Made by a program: the position numbers and the translations under genes | Notes under the pieces: generated by a model | Told to the model about the DNA's origin: nothing | Databases searched by the model: none | Seen by the model: only the letters and a program-made list of their open reading frames with translations | Assembly: GCA_035517695.1 (NCBI GenBank) | Contig: DATIYI010000146.1 | Location: forward strand, 9,038-73,037 | Origin: DATFVJ01 sp035517695 | GTDB lineage: Bacteria > Actinomycetota > Actinomycetes > Streptosporangiales > Streptosporangiaceae | DNA: 64,000 nucleotides | Direction: 5' to 3' | Shown: positions 16,382 to 25,366 of the stretch, one piece after another | How positions within the stretch are numbered: position 1 is the stretch's first letter | Layout: every line of letters begins with the position of its first letter

Positions 16382-16741
16382 TCAGATATCGCCTTCCGGC
16401 AGGGACAGCCCGAGGGCGAGCATGATCTCGGGTACCGCAGCTATCACTCGGGGCCCGCCAACCTGCAGCGCGACAGCGCGCAGCACGCCCAGGATCTCGC
16501 CGGGCGTCGCGCCAGAGTCCAGGGCATTCGGCACCTGCCACAGGTACGAGGCAGGCGGCGCGTCGACCGCCACGAGTGCGGCGATCTTCACCAGCGAGAA
16601 GGTGCGCGCGTCGAGCCCGCTCCGTTCCTGCGCCATCTCGCGGAGTTCCAGGGCGTCCTCGAGCACGCTCGGGTCACCCATGGCGAGGCTGGCCAGCGCG
16701 TCCTGCGTGGCCTGGTCAACATCGGCAGTATCGGCGGTCAT
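16382..16741 (-). CDS. Carboxymuconolactone decarboxylase (CMD)/AhpD-fold protein
   Basis: 119 residues, all helical by composition. The core RTFSLVKIAALVAVDAPPAS then GATPGEILGVLRAVALQVGG matches the CMD helix-turn pattern. However, the CxxC pair used by AhpD peroxidase members is absent, so it is not an alkylhydroperoxidase of the classical kind. The catalytic role is unknown. It is upstream of the SHOCT gene in a two-gene minus-strand unit. Confidence 0.78.
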   Translation of the reverse strand: MTADTADVDQATQDALASLAMGDPSVLEDALELREMAQERSGLDARTFSLVKIAALVAVDAPPASYLWQVPNALDSGATPGEILGVLRAVALQVGGPRVIAAVPEIMLALGLSLPEGDI

Positions 16742-17052
16742 GATCAGCTTCCTCTCGATCGCGCAAGGTAAAGTGCGCCCTCGGGCCTATGGGTTCTTCC
16801 CTCCGACACTCGCCTGATTGTCGGCCGGACGCGCCACCCGCAGGGGATGGTCGTATTCTGCTTGCACAGCGGCGATGGCCGGATCACCCCCGGTGGGTGA
16901 CCTAGGACGGGCGCCCCGCCGCCAAAGTGAGCAGACCGGCGCTGCGCTGCGGACTCTTGGAGCAGCGAACGGAGGGGACGGGGCTATGAGGCAGGCCTCG
17001 GTTCCCCGGCGCGCAGCCGGGTGGGCCGCGGGTACGACGGCGGTGAGCGGGC
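16742..17052. other. Divergent intergenic region (311 bp)
   Basis: Holds the promoters of the minus-strand CMD/SHOCT unit and of the channel gene at 17053. I see no convincing gene and no clear operator. A short plus frame from ATG 16986 (MRQASVPRRAAGW) ends at 17072, is not supported by composition, and overlaps the channel start. Confidence 0.35.
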
Positions 17053-18114
17053 GTGGCAGCGCAGACCGCTGAGCGCGCGGTTCACGTGCGTCCCTGGTTG
17101 GCAAAGCGCGGTGACCGTTACGGGCTGCTCCTGCTCCTGCTGGTCTTCAACTACGTAATATCGGCGTTTGCCACCATCAAGATCATCAGCGCGCTGGAGA
17201 GCCTGCTGTTCATTGTGACGCTGCTGCTCGCGTTGCGTACGTCCAAGGTGCGTCGGCGGACCATGCACGTGATCATGGGCATCACGATCGTCGGCTCGGC
17301 GACCGCGCTCGGGCTCGCGCTCGGGCAAGCCACGAACGTCGGCGTCGGCCTAGCGAACGTATGGAGCGCGCTCATCCTGCTCCTCACCGTGGGCGTGATC
17401 TTGCGACGTGTGCTGACGATGCCCACCGTGTCACTGCAGAGCATTTTCGGTGCGGTCAGCGCCTACATGATTATCGGGTTTATGTTCGCATCGATCTACT
17501 CCGCGCTGTTCCACCTGGAATCGCAGCATTTCTTCGCGACGGGATCGCCGGCCGACACCAAGACCTTCCAGTACTTTAGTTTCACCACGCTCACGACCCT
17601 CGGCTATGGCGACTTCACCGCCGGGACCAACGGCGGCCGGGCGATAGCCGTCCTTGAGGCACTGGGCGGCCAGATATTCCTTGCCACGCTGGTCGCCCGG
17701 CTGGTCGCCTCCTACCGGACGCCGCGCCATGACCTAGCGGCGACCCAGCCCGCTAACGTTGGCGACGGCTATGCGGCGGCCGAGCAAGCCAGCACGGTCC
17801 AGCACCCTGCCAGTGCCAACCAGCCTGCCGACGGCATCCAGCCCGCCAATACGACCCACCCCGCGAGCACGGCCCACCCTGCTAGCACGGCCCACCCCGC
17901 GAGCACGACCCACCCTGCTAGCACGACCCACCCCGCGAGCACGGCCCACCCCGCGAGCACGACCCACCCCGCGAGCACGACCCACGCCGCCGGCACCGGC
18001 GACCTCCCTGGCACCCCCGACCGGGCTCGAAAAAGCAGCCCGCGCCGCGGCAACCGGGTGCGGCCCAGGGCGGCACGGCCACCGGTCAAATGGCGACGCG
18101 CTCGCCGGCGATGA
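17053..18114 (+). CDS. Potassium channel family protein with repetitive C-terminal tail
   Basis: 353 residues from GTG 17053. Several hydrophobic helices between residues 23 and 155 are followed by a pore loop with the selectivity filter TTLGYGD (181-187; the usual form is TVGYGD) and a last helix (VLEALGGQIFLATLVARLVA). This is a two-transmembrane-type pore (Ion_trans_2) preceded by extra helices. No RCK/TrkA nucleotide domain follows. Instead residues about 230-353 are low complexity, with seven HPAST[AT] hexapeptides (269-310) and a very basic end. The tail is probably cytoplasmic and disordered. Confidence 0.85.
   Translation: MAAQTAERAVHVRPWLAKRGDRYGLLLLLLVFNYVISAFATIKIISALESLLFIVTLLLALRTSKVRRRTMHVIMGITIVGSATALGLALGQATNVGVGLANVWSALILLLTVGVILRRVLTMPTVSLQSIFGAVSAYMIIGFMFASIYSALFHLESQHFFATGSPADTKTFQYFSFTTLTTLGYGDFTAGTNGGRAIAVLEALGGQIFLATLVARLVASYRTPRHDLAATQPANVGDGYAAAEQASTVQHPASANQPADGIQPANTTHPASTAHPASTAHPASTTHPASTTHPASTAHPASTTHPASTTHAAGTGDLPGTPDRARKSSPRRGNRVRPRAARPPVKWRRARRR
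17857..17982 (+). repeat. Seven 18-bp in-frame repeats coding HPASTA/HPASTT
   Basis: Units of the type caccccgcgagcacggcc run head to tail through the channel C-terminus, with third-position changes (gcg/gct, acg gcc/acg acc) between copies. The synonymous differences show that the protein repeat is not a very recent duplication. Confidence 0.9.
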
Positions 18115-18151
18115 CCTGCCGACCTCGTGGTGCTCACACCGGTAGCCGTCG

Positions 18152-18247
18152 ACCCATAGATACCAAGACCCATAGATGCCAAGGCCCATAGATGACGTGG
18201 ACCCCCCGATAGATGACGTGGACCCCCCGATAGATGACGTCGGCCCC
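18152..18247. repeat. Short tandem repeats between the channel and Pth2-like genes
   Basis: Three degenerate 14-bp units around cccatagatgccaa (18152-18187) run into a 21-bp unit atagatgacgtggacccccc (first 20 bases) at 18188, 18209 and partly 18230. This is the only notable content of the 211-bp gap. Confidence 0.75.
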
Positions 18248-18325
18248 ATGGATTCTGAACCCAACGGGGATAGCGAGCAGGCGGGCTGAGATGCCGACGG
18301 CCAATCCGGCTGGGATTCTGAACAC

Positions 18326-19030
18326 GTGAGCAGCGGCGAAACCGCATCGGCGCCGTCCACGGTGATCCTCGATCGCCGCTCGATGCCCCAATTTGTGCTT
18401 CCGCTCGTAGTGCGGGTCGAGCGCGCCTCGCCGCCGGAGCGCACCGACGCGCTCGAGGCTGCGGCGCGGGCAGTGCTCACGCTGCTGAGCGACCCCCGTG
18501 CGACCGACGGCGAATGGGCCGAGCCGGTCCGCGCGTGGGAGGCCGGCCGGATCAGGAAGGTCGTGCGCCGGGCCCGGGGCGCGGGCTGGCGACGTGTGCT
18601 CGCGCTTGCGGGCATGACGGTCACGCAGGGCAGCGCCGACGTGCGGGTCCATCCGCCCGTTCCGGTAGAAGATTGGCCACCCGATCTCGCCCGGCTACAG
18701 GTGGCAGGCACCGATCTCGCGGATACGATGCCGCCACCCGAACCTGATCGCGCCAAGCCTGTGCTCTGGCTGAATCCCGGGCTGGAAATGACCGCAGGCA
18801 AGGCGATGGCCCAGGTCGGGCACGGCGCGCAGCTCGCGTGGTGGCGACTGCCCGGCGCGGCAAGGTACCACCGGATGGCCGCCGGATTCGCACTCGCGGT
18901 CCGGACCGCGACGGCAGACCGGTGGGCGAAACTGGTCGAACGTGATCTGCCACTCGTCCGGGATGGGGGGTTCACCGAGGTCTCTCCCGGCTCATGCACC
19001 GTCGTCGCCGACCTGCCCGGACTCCGCTGA
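18326..19030 (+). CDS. Peptidyl-tRNA hydrolase, Pth2-type domain at C-terminus
   Basis: 234 residues from GTG 18326. The C-terminal half carries the Pth2 pattern LNPGLEMTAGKAMAQVGHGA (about 150-169), with the Lys, Gln and His that mark the active site, and ends DGGFTEVSPGSCTVVADLPG as in the family. The N-terminal 130 residues (QFVLPLVVRVERASPPERTD onward) form the partner region seen in longer actinobacterial members. The family cleaves peptidyl-tRNA to recycle tRNA. The stop codon lies inside a 19-bp tandem repeat. Confidence 0.78.
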   Translation: MSSGETASAPSTVILDRRSMPQFVLPLVVRVERASPPERTDALEAAARAVLTLLSDPRATDGEWAEPVRAWEAGRIRKVVRRARGAGWRRVLALAGMTVTQGSADVRVHPPVPVEDWPPDLARLQVAGTDLADTMPPPEPDRAKPVLWLNPGLEMTAGKAMAQVGHGAQLAWWRLPGAARYHRMAAGFALAVRTATADRWAKLVERDLPLVRDGGFTEVSPGSCTVVADLPGLR

Positions 19031-19073
19031 CCTGCCCGCACCCCGCTGACCTGCCCGCACCCCGCTGACCTGG
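19026..19073. repeat. 19-bp tandem repeat at the end of the Pth2-like gene
   Basis: gctgacctgcccgcacccc occurs at 19026 and 19045, with a third partial copy at 19064-19073. The gene stop (TGA 19028-19030) is in the first copy. Confidence 0.85.
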
Positions 19074-19191
19074 CGCACATCGGCGCCGCAGTTCATGATC
19101 ATGCTGCCTTACCCGCGCATTTTTGGCGGTCTACGTACCACGATCAAGAACAACCCGCTGTGCCGGACATCCACGGCCGACGGTGGCTGGC

Positions 19192-19947
19192 TCAGTGCAT
19201 GACCCAGCCACCGTCGACGCAGAGCATCTGCCCGGTGATGAAGGATGTCTCTGGCGAGCTGAAAAAGAGCACCGCATTCGCCACGTCTTGTGGCACACCG
19301 CGTCTCTTGACCGCCTGCTGGTCAAGCACGAAGGCGTTGTAGCCCTGCGGATCTGGATGGATCTCCTCCGCGGCAGTCGGAAACGCGCCAGGCGCGACGG
19401 CGTTGACAGTGACGCCGTCCTGGCCGCATTCACGCGCCAGCGCGCGGGTGAGCCCGACCAGTGCGCCTTTCGACGTGACGTACGGTGCCAGCCGCGCGAG
19501 CCCGCCGAAGAAGGTGATGCTGGAGATGTTCACGATCCGGCCGGATCCAGCGGCGCGCATAGCGGGCAGCACAGCCTGGCCGCAGCAGAACGCCGCGTCG
19601 ACATTAGTCCGCTGCACGAGTTGCCACTCCTCGATCGTGTATTCCCCGACTGCCTTGCTGGGATAGATGGCCGCGTTGTTCACGAGGACGTCGACGCCTG
19701 CATGCGCGGCCCCGATCGCCCTGATCGCCGCTTTGGTCCCGGCGAGATCGGTGAGATCGCACGGGGCGAAAAGGGCGCCACCGGCGAGGCCGGACCCGTT
19801 GATCTCGGCCGCGACCTCGGCACCACGGCTGCCCGGAAGGTCCACGATCGCGACGTTGCCGCCTTCGGCCGCGAACGCGGCGGCCATGACCGAGCCGAGG
19901 CCGCCGGCCCCACCGGTAACGATGATCGACTTGCCTGCGAAACGCAT
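19192..19947 (-). CDS. SDR family oxidoreductase
   Basis: 251 residues from ATG 19947, preceded by GAGGAGG; a longer frame reaches 19992 but lacks a ribosome site. Classical short-chain dehydrogenase: cofactor motif TGGAGGLG (11-18), NNAA (90-93), catalytic Ser in VNISSI (Ser 142/143), YVTSK (Tyr 156, Lys 160), and a C-terminal VDGGWVMH typical of FabG-like enzymes. Asp 36 after the second strand (VAIVDLPG) suggests NAD(H) preference. The substrate is unknown. It is convergent with the Pth2-like gene. Confidence 0.88.
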   Translation of the reverse strand: MRFAGKSIIVTGGAGGLGSVMAAAFAAEGGNVAIVDLPGSRGAEVAAEINGSGLAGGALFAPCDLTDLAGTKAAIRAIGAAHAGVDVLVNNAAIYPSKAVGEYTIEEWQLVQRTNVDAAFCCGQAVLPAMRAAGSGRIVNISSITFFGGLARLAPYVTSKGALVGLTRALARECGQDGVTVNAVAPGAFPTAAEEIHPDPQGYNAFVLDQQAVKRRGVPQDVANAVLFFSSPETSFITGQMLCVDGGWVMH

Positions 19948-20144
19948 CCGCGCCGCCTCCTCAAAGCCGCGGTGGGCCCGCGCCCTTACCACTGGCTAGC
20001 CTGCCCCGCCGCAGCGGGCGCGCAGCAGCCGGATGGCGGGACGTGCCACGGACAGCATGGAGGTCGAGTGCAGACCGGTTTCTTGGTGACTGTCCTGGTT
20101 GCACCTGGAAAGCTAGAGTTCAGCCTGAATCGTCCCGGCCTGCG

Positions 20145-21602
20145 ATGACCCTTCGCTGGAGCGTGATCGTGTTCTGGAGCCGTAGGTTTTCGAGATTGTC
20201 GTTCGTCGTCGCGCTACTGGCTGCCTGTCTCGGGCCGATCGGTTTAGGGCCTGCGCTGGCGTCAGCACCGGCGCAGGCGGCAGGCGCGACACGGACGCTG
20301 ACGGGCACGCTTGCGGATGGGGCGACCTACAAGATCGAGGTCCCGGCCAACTGGAATGGCACGCTGTTCCTTTACAGCCACGGGTACGTCGCCCTGGGGT
20401 CGCCCAACCCGGCGCAGGACGTCGGCGACGCTGTCACGGGTGGCTGGCTGCTCGGCCACGGCTACGCACTCGCCGGCTCGTCGTACGCGACGACCGGTTG
20501 GGCCATCCAGCAGGCCCTGCCTGATCAGATTGGCACGCTTGGCGTGTTTAAGAAGCTGGTGGGCCACCCGTCCACGACGATCGCCTGGGGCCACTCACTC
20601 GGCGGAATCATCACCGCAGGCCTCATCCAGCGCTATCCAGACACCTTCGACGCGGGGCTGCCGATGTGCGGCGTGCTTTCCGGCGGCGTGGCGACCTGGA
20701 ACACCACACTGGACTCGGCGTTCGCCTTCAAGACCCTGCTCGCTCCCTCGGTTGTACTTAACGGTATCACCGACCCGTCCGGCAACCTGAATGTCGCGGA
20801 AGCCGCCGCGGCGGCCGCGCAGAAGACACCTCAGGGCCAGGCGCGGCTCGCCCTCTCGGCCGCGCTCGCAGATACGCCGGGCTGGTTCACGCCGCTGTCG
20901 CCGGAACCTGCGAGCACGGATTTCGCCGGCCAGGAGGCCAACCAGTACCTCTGGGACTCCCAGGTCGACTTCCCCTTCGCTTTCGAACTGCGGGCCGACC
21001 TCGAGGCACGCGCGGGCGGTAACCCGTCGTGGAACACCGGCGTCAACTACGTCAGCGACCTGGCAAGATCAGCCGACGCGACCGAGGTGCGCGCGCTCTA
21101 CCATGCGGCGGGACTCAACCTGGGGGCGGACCTGAAGACGCTGGACAACGCGACACGCATCAAGGCGGACCCGGCCGCGGTCCGCTACCTGGCGGACAAC
21201 ATAACCTTCGACGGCCAGCTCAATGTCCCCGTGCTCGCGATGCATACCACCGGCGACGGGCTCGTCGTGCCGGAAAACGAGCAGGCCTACGGCATCGTCG
21301 TGGATAAGGCAGGCGACGCACGACTGCTCCGGCAGGTCTTCGTCCACCGGGCCGGTCACTGCGCGTTCACGCCCGCGGAGACGATCACCGCCGCACAGGA
21401 CCTGCTGCACCGCCTGCGCACCGGACAGTGGGGACGGGACGCGACCGACCCGGCCGCCCTGAACACCGCCGCCGCGGCGCTCGGCGCTACTTATAACGTG
21501 TTCGCTTCCGGCAGCCAGTTGGTCCCCGCCCCGGCCGCGTTCCTGCGCTACGATCCCGCGCCATACCTACGACCCTTCGACGCCCGCCCCGGACACCGCT
21601 GA
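20145..21602 (+). CDS. Secreted alpha/beta hydrolase
   Basis: 485 residues from ATG 20145 (GTG 20160 is an alternative start). The N-terminus has basic residues, then a hydrophobic core (LSFVVALLAACLGPIGLGPA) and an ASAPAQA-like cleavage region: a Sec signal peptide. The hydrolase domain shows LFLYSHGYVALG (oxyanion region), the nucleophile elbow WGHSLGG, an acidic TTGDGLVVP and the catalytic-His region VHRAGHCAF. The insert between nucleophile and acid is long. This resembles secreted esterase/lipase-like proteins of actinomycetes; the substrate is unknown. Confidence 0.78.
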   Translation: MTLRWSVIVFWSRRFSRLSFVVALLAACLGPIGLGPALASAPAQAAGATRTLTGTLADGATYKIEVPANWNGTLFLYSHGYVALGSPNPAQDVGDAVTGGWLLGHGYALAGSSYATTGWAIQQALPDQIGTLGVFKKLVGHPSTTIAWGHSLGGIITAGLIQRYPDTFDAGLPMCGVLSGGVATWNTTLDSAFAFKTLLAPSVVLNGITDPSGNLNVAEAAAAAAQKTPQGQARLALSAALADTPGWFTPLSPEPASTDFAGQEANQYLWDSQVDFPFAFELRADLEARAGGNPSWNTGVNYVSDLARSADATEVRALYHAAGLNLGADLKTLDNATRIKADPAAVRYLADNITFDGQLNVPVLAMHTTGDGLVVPENEQAYGIVVDKAGDARLLRQVFVHRAGHCAFTPAETITAAQDLLHRLRTGQWGRDATDPAALNTAAAALGATYNVFASGSQLVPAPAAFLRYDPAPYLRPFDARPGHR

Positions 21603-21991
21603 GGGACGCTGATGCCAGGATCACCCCCGGCCCCCGCAGCCCCCCGTCAGGCGCCACCTTCAGTGGGCGCTACCGCGGCGGAGCCATTAGGGCTCCGCTA
21701 GCCCGGGGGGCCGGCCCCCGAACCCCCCGTCAGGCGCCACCTTCAGGGGGCTATCCGGGGCGCGGCCGTTCATGGCGCTGCCAGCCCGGAGGCGACTCCC
21801 CGAACCCCCCGTCAGGCGCCACCTTCAGGGGGCGCTATCCGGGGCGCGGCCGCTTATGGCGCTGCCAGCCCGGGGGGCCGACCCCCCGCAGCCCCCCGTC
21901 AGGCGCCACCTTCGGTGGGCGCTATCCCGGCAGAGGCCGCGCGCGTTAGCTTGAACGGTATGCAATGGAGCATCGACAGAGGTGAGAGGAC
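21603..21991. repeat. Four-copy non-coding tandem repeat, unit about 83 bp
   Basis: Copies begin with CCCCCCGTCAGGCGCCACCT at 21640, 21723, 21805 and 21892 (spacings 83, 82 and 87 bp). Later parts of each unit read gggcgctatccggggcgcgg and gctgccagcccgg. Copies differ by small indels and substitutions. Several segments are self-complementary (ggcgccacc with ggtgggcgc), so each unit can fold. The array fills the gap between the secreted hydrolase and the CoA-transferase, whose ribosome site (GAGAGGAC) lies 30-50 bp after the last partial copy. Confidence 0.85.
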
Positions 21992-23506
21992 ATGGCCGGA
22001 CAGGACAGAATCAGGTCCCCCCGATTGCGGCGCAAGATCATGGCCGCGGAGGACGCCGCCGCGCTGATCCCGGCGGGGGCGAACGTGGGGATGAGCGGTT
22101 TCACCGGCGCCGGCCATCCAAAGGCCATCCCGGCGGCTCTCGCGAAAAGGATCGAGACCGCGAACGCCGCCGGGCGGGGATTCCGCGTCGGCGTCTGGAC
22201 GGGTGCCGCGACGGCACCGGACCTGGACGGCACCCTTGCCAAGGTTAAGGGCATCGACCTGCTGCTGCCCTACCAGGATGATTCGGTCACCCGGCAGCGG
22301 ATCAACGCGGGCCAGATGGACTACGTCGACCTGCACCTGTCGCACGTGGCGCAGATGGTCCAGGAGGGCTTCTTCGGCCGGCTCGACTTCGCAGTGATCG
22401 AGGCGGCCGGGGTGACGGCCGACGGCAACCTGATCCCTTCCACCTCGGTCGGCAACAACAAGACGTGGATCGAGCAGGCCGACCAGATTATCGTTGAGGT
22501 CAACGCTCACCAGAGCGATGATCTCGACGGCTTTCACGACATCTACTACGGAATGTCAATGCCGCCGCACCGCCAGCCCATCCCGATCACCGCACCCGGC
22601 GACCGGATCGGCGTGCCACACCTGATCTGCCCGGCCGACAGGGTCGTCGCGGTCGTCGAGACCGATGCCCCGGATTACTACACCCCCTTCACACAGCCCG
22701 ACGCGGTCTCTGAGACGATCGCCGGCCACGTGATCGACTTTTTCAGCAACGAGGTGGCACATGGCCGCCTGCCCCGCGACCTGCTCCCGCTGCAGTCTGG
22801 CGTCGGCAATGTGGCCAACGCGGTCTTGCACGGGCTCGACAGCGGCCCGTTCGAGCGGCTCACCGCCTACACCGAGGTCATCCAGGACGGCATGCTGGAG
22901 ATGCTCGAGTCGGGGAAGCTGCTTGTCGTCTCGGGCACCGCCTTCACGCTGTGCAAGGAGGTCGGCGATCGCTTCTACAGCCAGCTGCCGCGCTACCGGC
23001 AGAAGATAGTGCTGCGGCCGCAGGCGGTCACCAATCATCCCGAGGTCATCCGCCGTCTTGGCGTCCTGTCGATGAACGCGATGCTGGAGGCGGATATCTA
23101 CGGCAACGTCAACTCGTCCCACGTCATGGGCACCATGATGCAGAACGGCATCGGCGGGTCCGGCGACTTCACCAGGAACGCCTACATCTCCATGTTCGTC
23201 AGCCCCTCGCAGGCCAAGGGCGGCGCCATCTCGTGCATCGTGCCGATGGCATCCCACGTGGATCACACCGAGCACGACGTCCATGTGATCGTCACCGAGG
23301 AGGGTGTCGCCGACCTCCGCGGCCTCGCCCCCCGGCGGCGCGCCAGGAAAATCATCGACAACTGCGCGCACCCGGATTTCAGGCCGGCCCTTGACGACTA
23401 CTTCGACCGGGCATTCGCAGGCTCCCGCGGTAAGCACACGCCCCACCTGCTCGCCGAGGCCCTTTCCTGGCATGACCGGTTCGAGCAGGAAGGAACGATG
23501 CACTAG
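21992..23506 (+). CDS. Succinyl-CoA:acetate CoA-transferase / acetyl-CoA hydrolase family
   Basis: 504 residues, the normal size. Moves CoA between acetate and succinate, linking acetate use to the TCA cycle. Seen: GMSGFTGAGHPKAIPAAL (33-50), QSGVGNVANAVLHGL (268-282), TEVIQDGMLE with the probable catalytic Glu 295 (Glu 294 in Acetobacter AarC), and GGSGDFTRNAYISMFVSPSQ, which marks the succinate CoA-transferase branch rather than plain acetyl-CoA hydrolases. VTEEGVADLRGLAP follows near the C-terminus. The start is ATG 21992 with GAGAGGAC. A noncoding tandem repeat lies directly upstream and an ABC exporter 88 bp downstream. Confidence 0.9.
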   Translation: MAGQDRIRSPRLRRKIMAAEDAAALIPAGANVGMSGFTGAGHPKAIPAALAKRIETANAAGRGFRVGVWTGAATAPDLDGTLAKVKGIDLLLPYQDDSVTRQRINAGQMDYVDLHLSHVAQMVQEGFFGRLDFAVIEAAGVTADGNLIPSTSVGNNKTWIEQADQIIVEVNAHQSDDLDGFHDIYYGMSMPPHRQPIPITAPGDRIGVPHLICPADRVVAVVETDAPDYYTPFTQPDAVSETIAGHVIDFFSNEVAHGRLPRDLLPLQSGVGNVANAVLHGLDSGPFERLTAYTEVIQDGMLEMLESGKLLVVSGTAFTLCKEVGDRFYSQLPRYRQKIVLRPQAVTNHPEVIRRLGVLSMNAMLEADIYGNVNSSHVMGTMMQNGIGGSGDFTRNAYISMFVSPSQAKGGAISCIVPMASHVDHTEHDVHVIVTEEGVADLRGLAPRRRARKIIDNCAHPDFRPALDDYFDRAFAGSRGKHTPHLLAEALSWHDRFEQEGTMH

Positions 23507-23594
23507 GACAAGCCCGGCTCATGACATGTGTGATGGGCAGGTTGTGCTCGCTGGCGTAGCGGCTTTGTTACGTATGGGTGTCACCATGTAGGCC

Positions 23595-24569
23595 ATGACA
23601 ACGTCGAACGCAACCGCCGGACAGCGATCACGGCTGGACAGGAGAAGCGGCCAGCCGCCCGCGATCGACCTCAAGAGCGTGCACAAATCCTTCGGAACCG
23701 TCCATGCCGTCAAGGGCGTCGACCTCGGCATCGCCGCGGGCGAGATTGTCGCGTTTCTCGGCCCGAACGGAGCCGGCAAGACGTCGACCATCGACATGAT
23801 CCTCGGTCTTTCCCGGCCGACGCGCGGCGAGGTGTCGGTGTTCGGGATGCAGCCGCGCCACGCCATCGCCCGTGGCCTGGTCGCCGCCGTCATGCAGACC
23901 GGAGGGTTACTTAAGGACTTCACGGTCGGGGAGACCGCCAGGTACGTCGCGAGCCTGTTCTCGCACAGCAGGCCGGTGGGAGAGGTCTTGCACCGCGCGG
24001 GCATCAGCGGCATCGCGGACCGCAAGGTCGGCAAGTGCTCGGGCGGCGAGCAGCAGCGCCTGCGCTTCGCCATGGCTCTGCTGTCCGATCCCGAACTGCT
24101 CGTCCTCGACGAGCCCACCACCGGCATGGACGTCGAGGGACGGCGCGGCTTCTGGGGAGCGATCCGGCAGGACGCCGAACTCGGGCGCACCGTACTCTTC
24201 GCGACGCATTACCTCGAGGAGGCCGACGCCTACGCCGACCGGATCGTCCTGATCCGTGAGGGAGAGATCGTCGCCGACGGCACCTCATCGGAAATCAAGG
24301 CGCTCGCGGCCGGCCGCACGGTGCGCGCGTCGCTTCCCGGCGCCGACGAAGCGGCCCTGCGCCGCCTGCCAGGAGCCGACAGCGTCGAGCTGCGCGGCGA
24401 CACCGTACTGATCCACTCCAGGGACAGCGACGCGGTGGCCAGGTACCTGCTCACCAACACCGCGGCCAAGGACCTCGAGATCAACACCCGCGGTCTCGAG
24501 GACGCCTTCATCGCCCTGACCAGTGACGACGCCAACAGCAACGGCAATAATGTAGGAGCATCACGATGA
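23595..24569 (+). CDS. ABC transporter ATP-binding protein (exporter type)
   Basis: 324 residues. Walker A GPNGAGKT (56-63), Q-loop region AVMQTGG, signature SGGEQ (149-153), Walker B LLVLDEP (168-174), H-loop His 205 in FATHYLEEAD. The C-terminal 90 residues form an extra alpha/beta domain as in drug-exporter (DrrA-like) ATPases. It couples to the permease that overlaps its stop by 4 bp. No good Shine-Dalgarno precedes ATG 23595. The substrate is unknown; drug or lipid export is typical for this class. Confidence 0.92.
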   Translation: MTTSNATAGQRSRLDRRSGQPPAIDLKSVHKSFGTVHAVKGVDLGIAAGEIVAFLGPNGAGKTSTIDMILGLSRPTRGEVSVFGMQPRHAIARGLVAAVMQTGGLLKDFTVGETARYVASLFSHSRPVGEVLHRAGISGIADRKVGKCSGGEQQRLRFAMALLSDPELLVLDEPTTGMDVEGRRGFWGAIRQDAELGRTVLFATHYLEEADAYADRIVLIREGEIVADGTSSEIKALAAGRTVRASLPGADEAALRRLPGADSVELRGDTVLIHSRDSDAVARYLLTNTAAKDLEINTRGLEDAFIALTSDDANSNGNNVGASR

Positions 24570-25366
24570 GCATCCGATCGGTTGCCGCACCCGATCTGAG
24601 CACCAGGCGAGCGCCGGGGCTGGGTGGTTTCAACCTAACCGTTCTCGGGCTTGAGGTGCGCCGCCTGCTGCGCAACCGGCGCACCCTCATCTTCACGATG
24701 GTGTCGCCGGTCGTATTCTTCTTGGCCTTCGGCCTGAACAGCGCGTATGCCAACGACAAGATCGGCCACGGCAACGTGTCGGCCTTCGTCATGATCAGCT
24801 TGGCACTTTACGGCGCGGTCCTCGCGACCACGGCCGGCGGGGCGATGGTTTCCATCGAACGGGCCGCGGGCTGGAGCCGGCAGCTGCGGCTGACACCGCT
24901 GTCGCCACCGGCCTACATCGCCATCAAGATGCTCACCGCGCTTGTGCTCGGGCTCGGCTCGGTGACCGCCGTCTATGTCGTCGGCGGGATCGTCGGCAAG
25001 CCCTCGATGCCTGTCTACTTGTGGGTCGTCACCGCGCTGTGCGTGTGGATCGGGTCGCTCCTCTTCGCGGCGTTCGGGCTGTTCATGGGTTACCTGCTGG
25101 CCACAGAGAACGTCATGCAGATCCTGTCCTTCGCCCTGGTCCTTTTCGCCTTCGGCGGTGGCCTGTTTATCCCGCTGAGCCAGTTCCCGCACGTCATCGG
25201 GGTCATTGCCGAGTTCACGCCGCTTTATGGCCTCAGCCAGCTCGTGCATGCGCCGCTCACCGGTGACACCGTCCAGCTGTCGTGGGTCGCCAACCTGCTG
25301 GCCTGGCTGGCAATCTTCGCAGGCGGCGCGGTATGGCGCTTCCGCAAGGACACCGCGCGGGTCTGA
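24566..25366 (+). CDS. ABC-2 type permease
   Basis: 266 residues with six hydrophobic segments and the usual ABC-2 layout: a cytosolic N-terminus (LEVRRLLRNRRTLIFTMVSP), helices 1-2, then a long four-helix block (YIAIKMLTALVLGLGSVTAV and onward). The start ATG overlaps the ATPase stop (ATGA), so the two are translated together and form one exporter. Confidence 0.9.
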   Translation: MSIRSVAAPDLSTRRAPGLGGFNLTVLGLEVRRLLRNRRTLIFTMVSPVVFFLAFGLNSAYANDKIGHGNVSAFVMISLALYGAVLATTAGGAMVSIERAAGWSRQLRLTPLSPPAYIAIKMLTALVLGLGSVTAVYVVGGIVGKPSMPVYLWVVTALCVWIGSLLFAAFGLFMGYLLATENVMQILSFALVLFAFGGGLFIPLSQFPHVIGVIAEFTPLYGLSQLVHAPLTGDTVQLSWVANLLAWLAIFAGGAVWRFRKDTARV

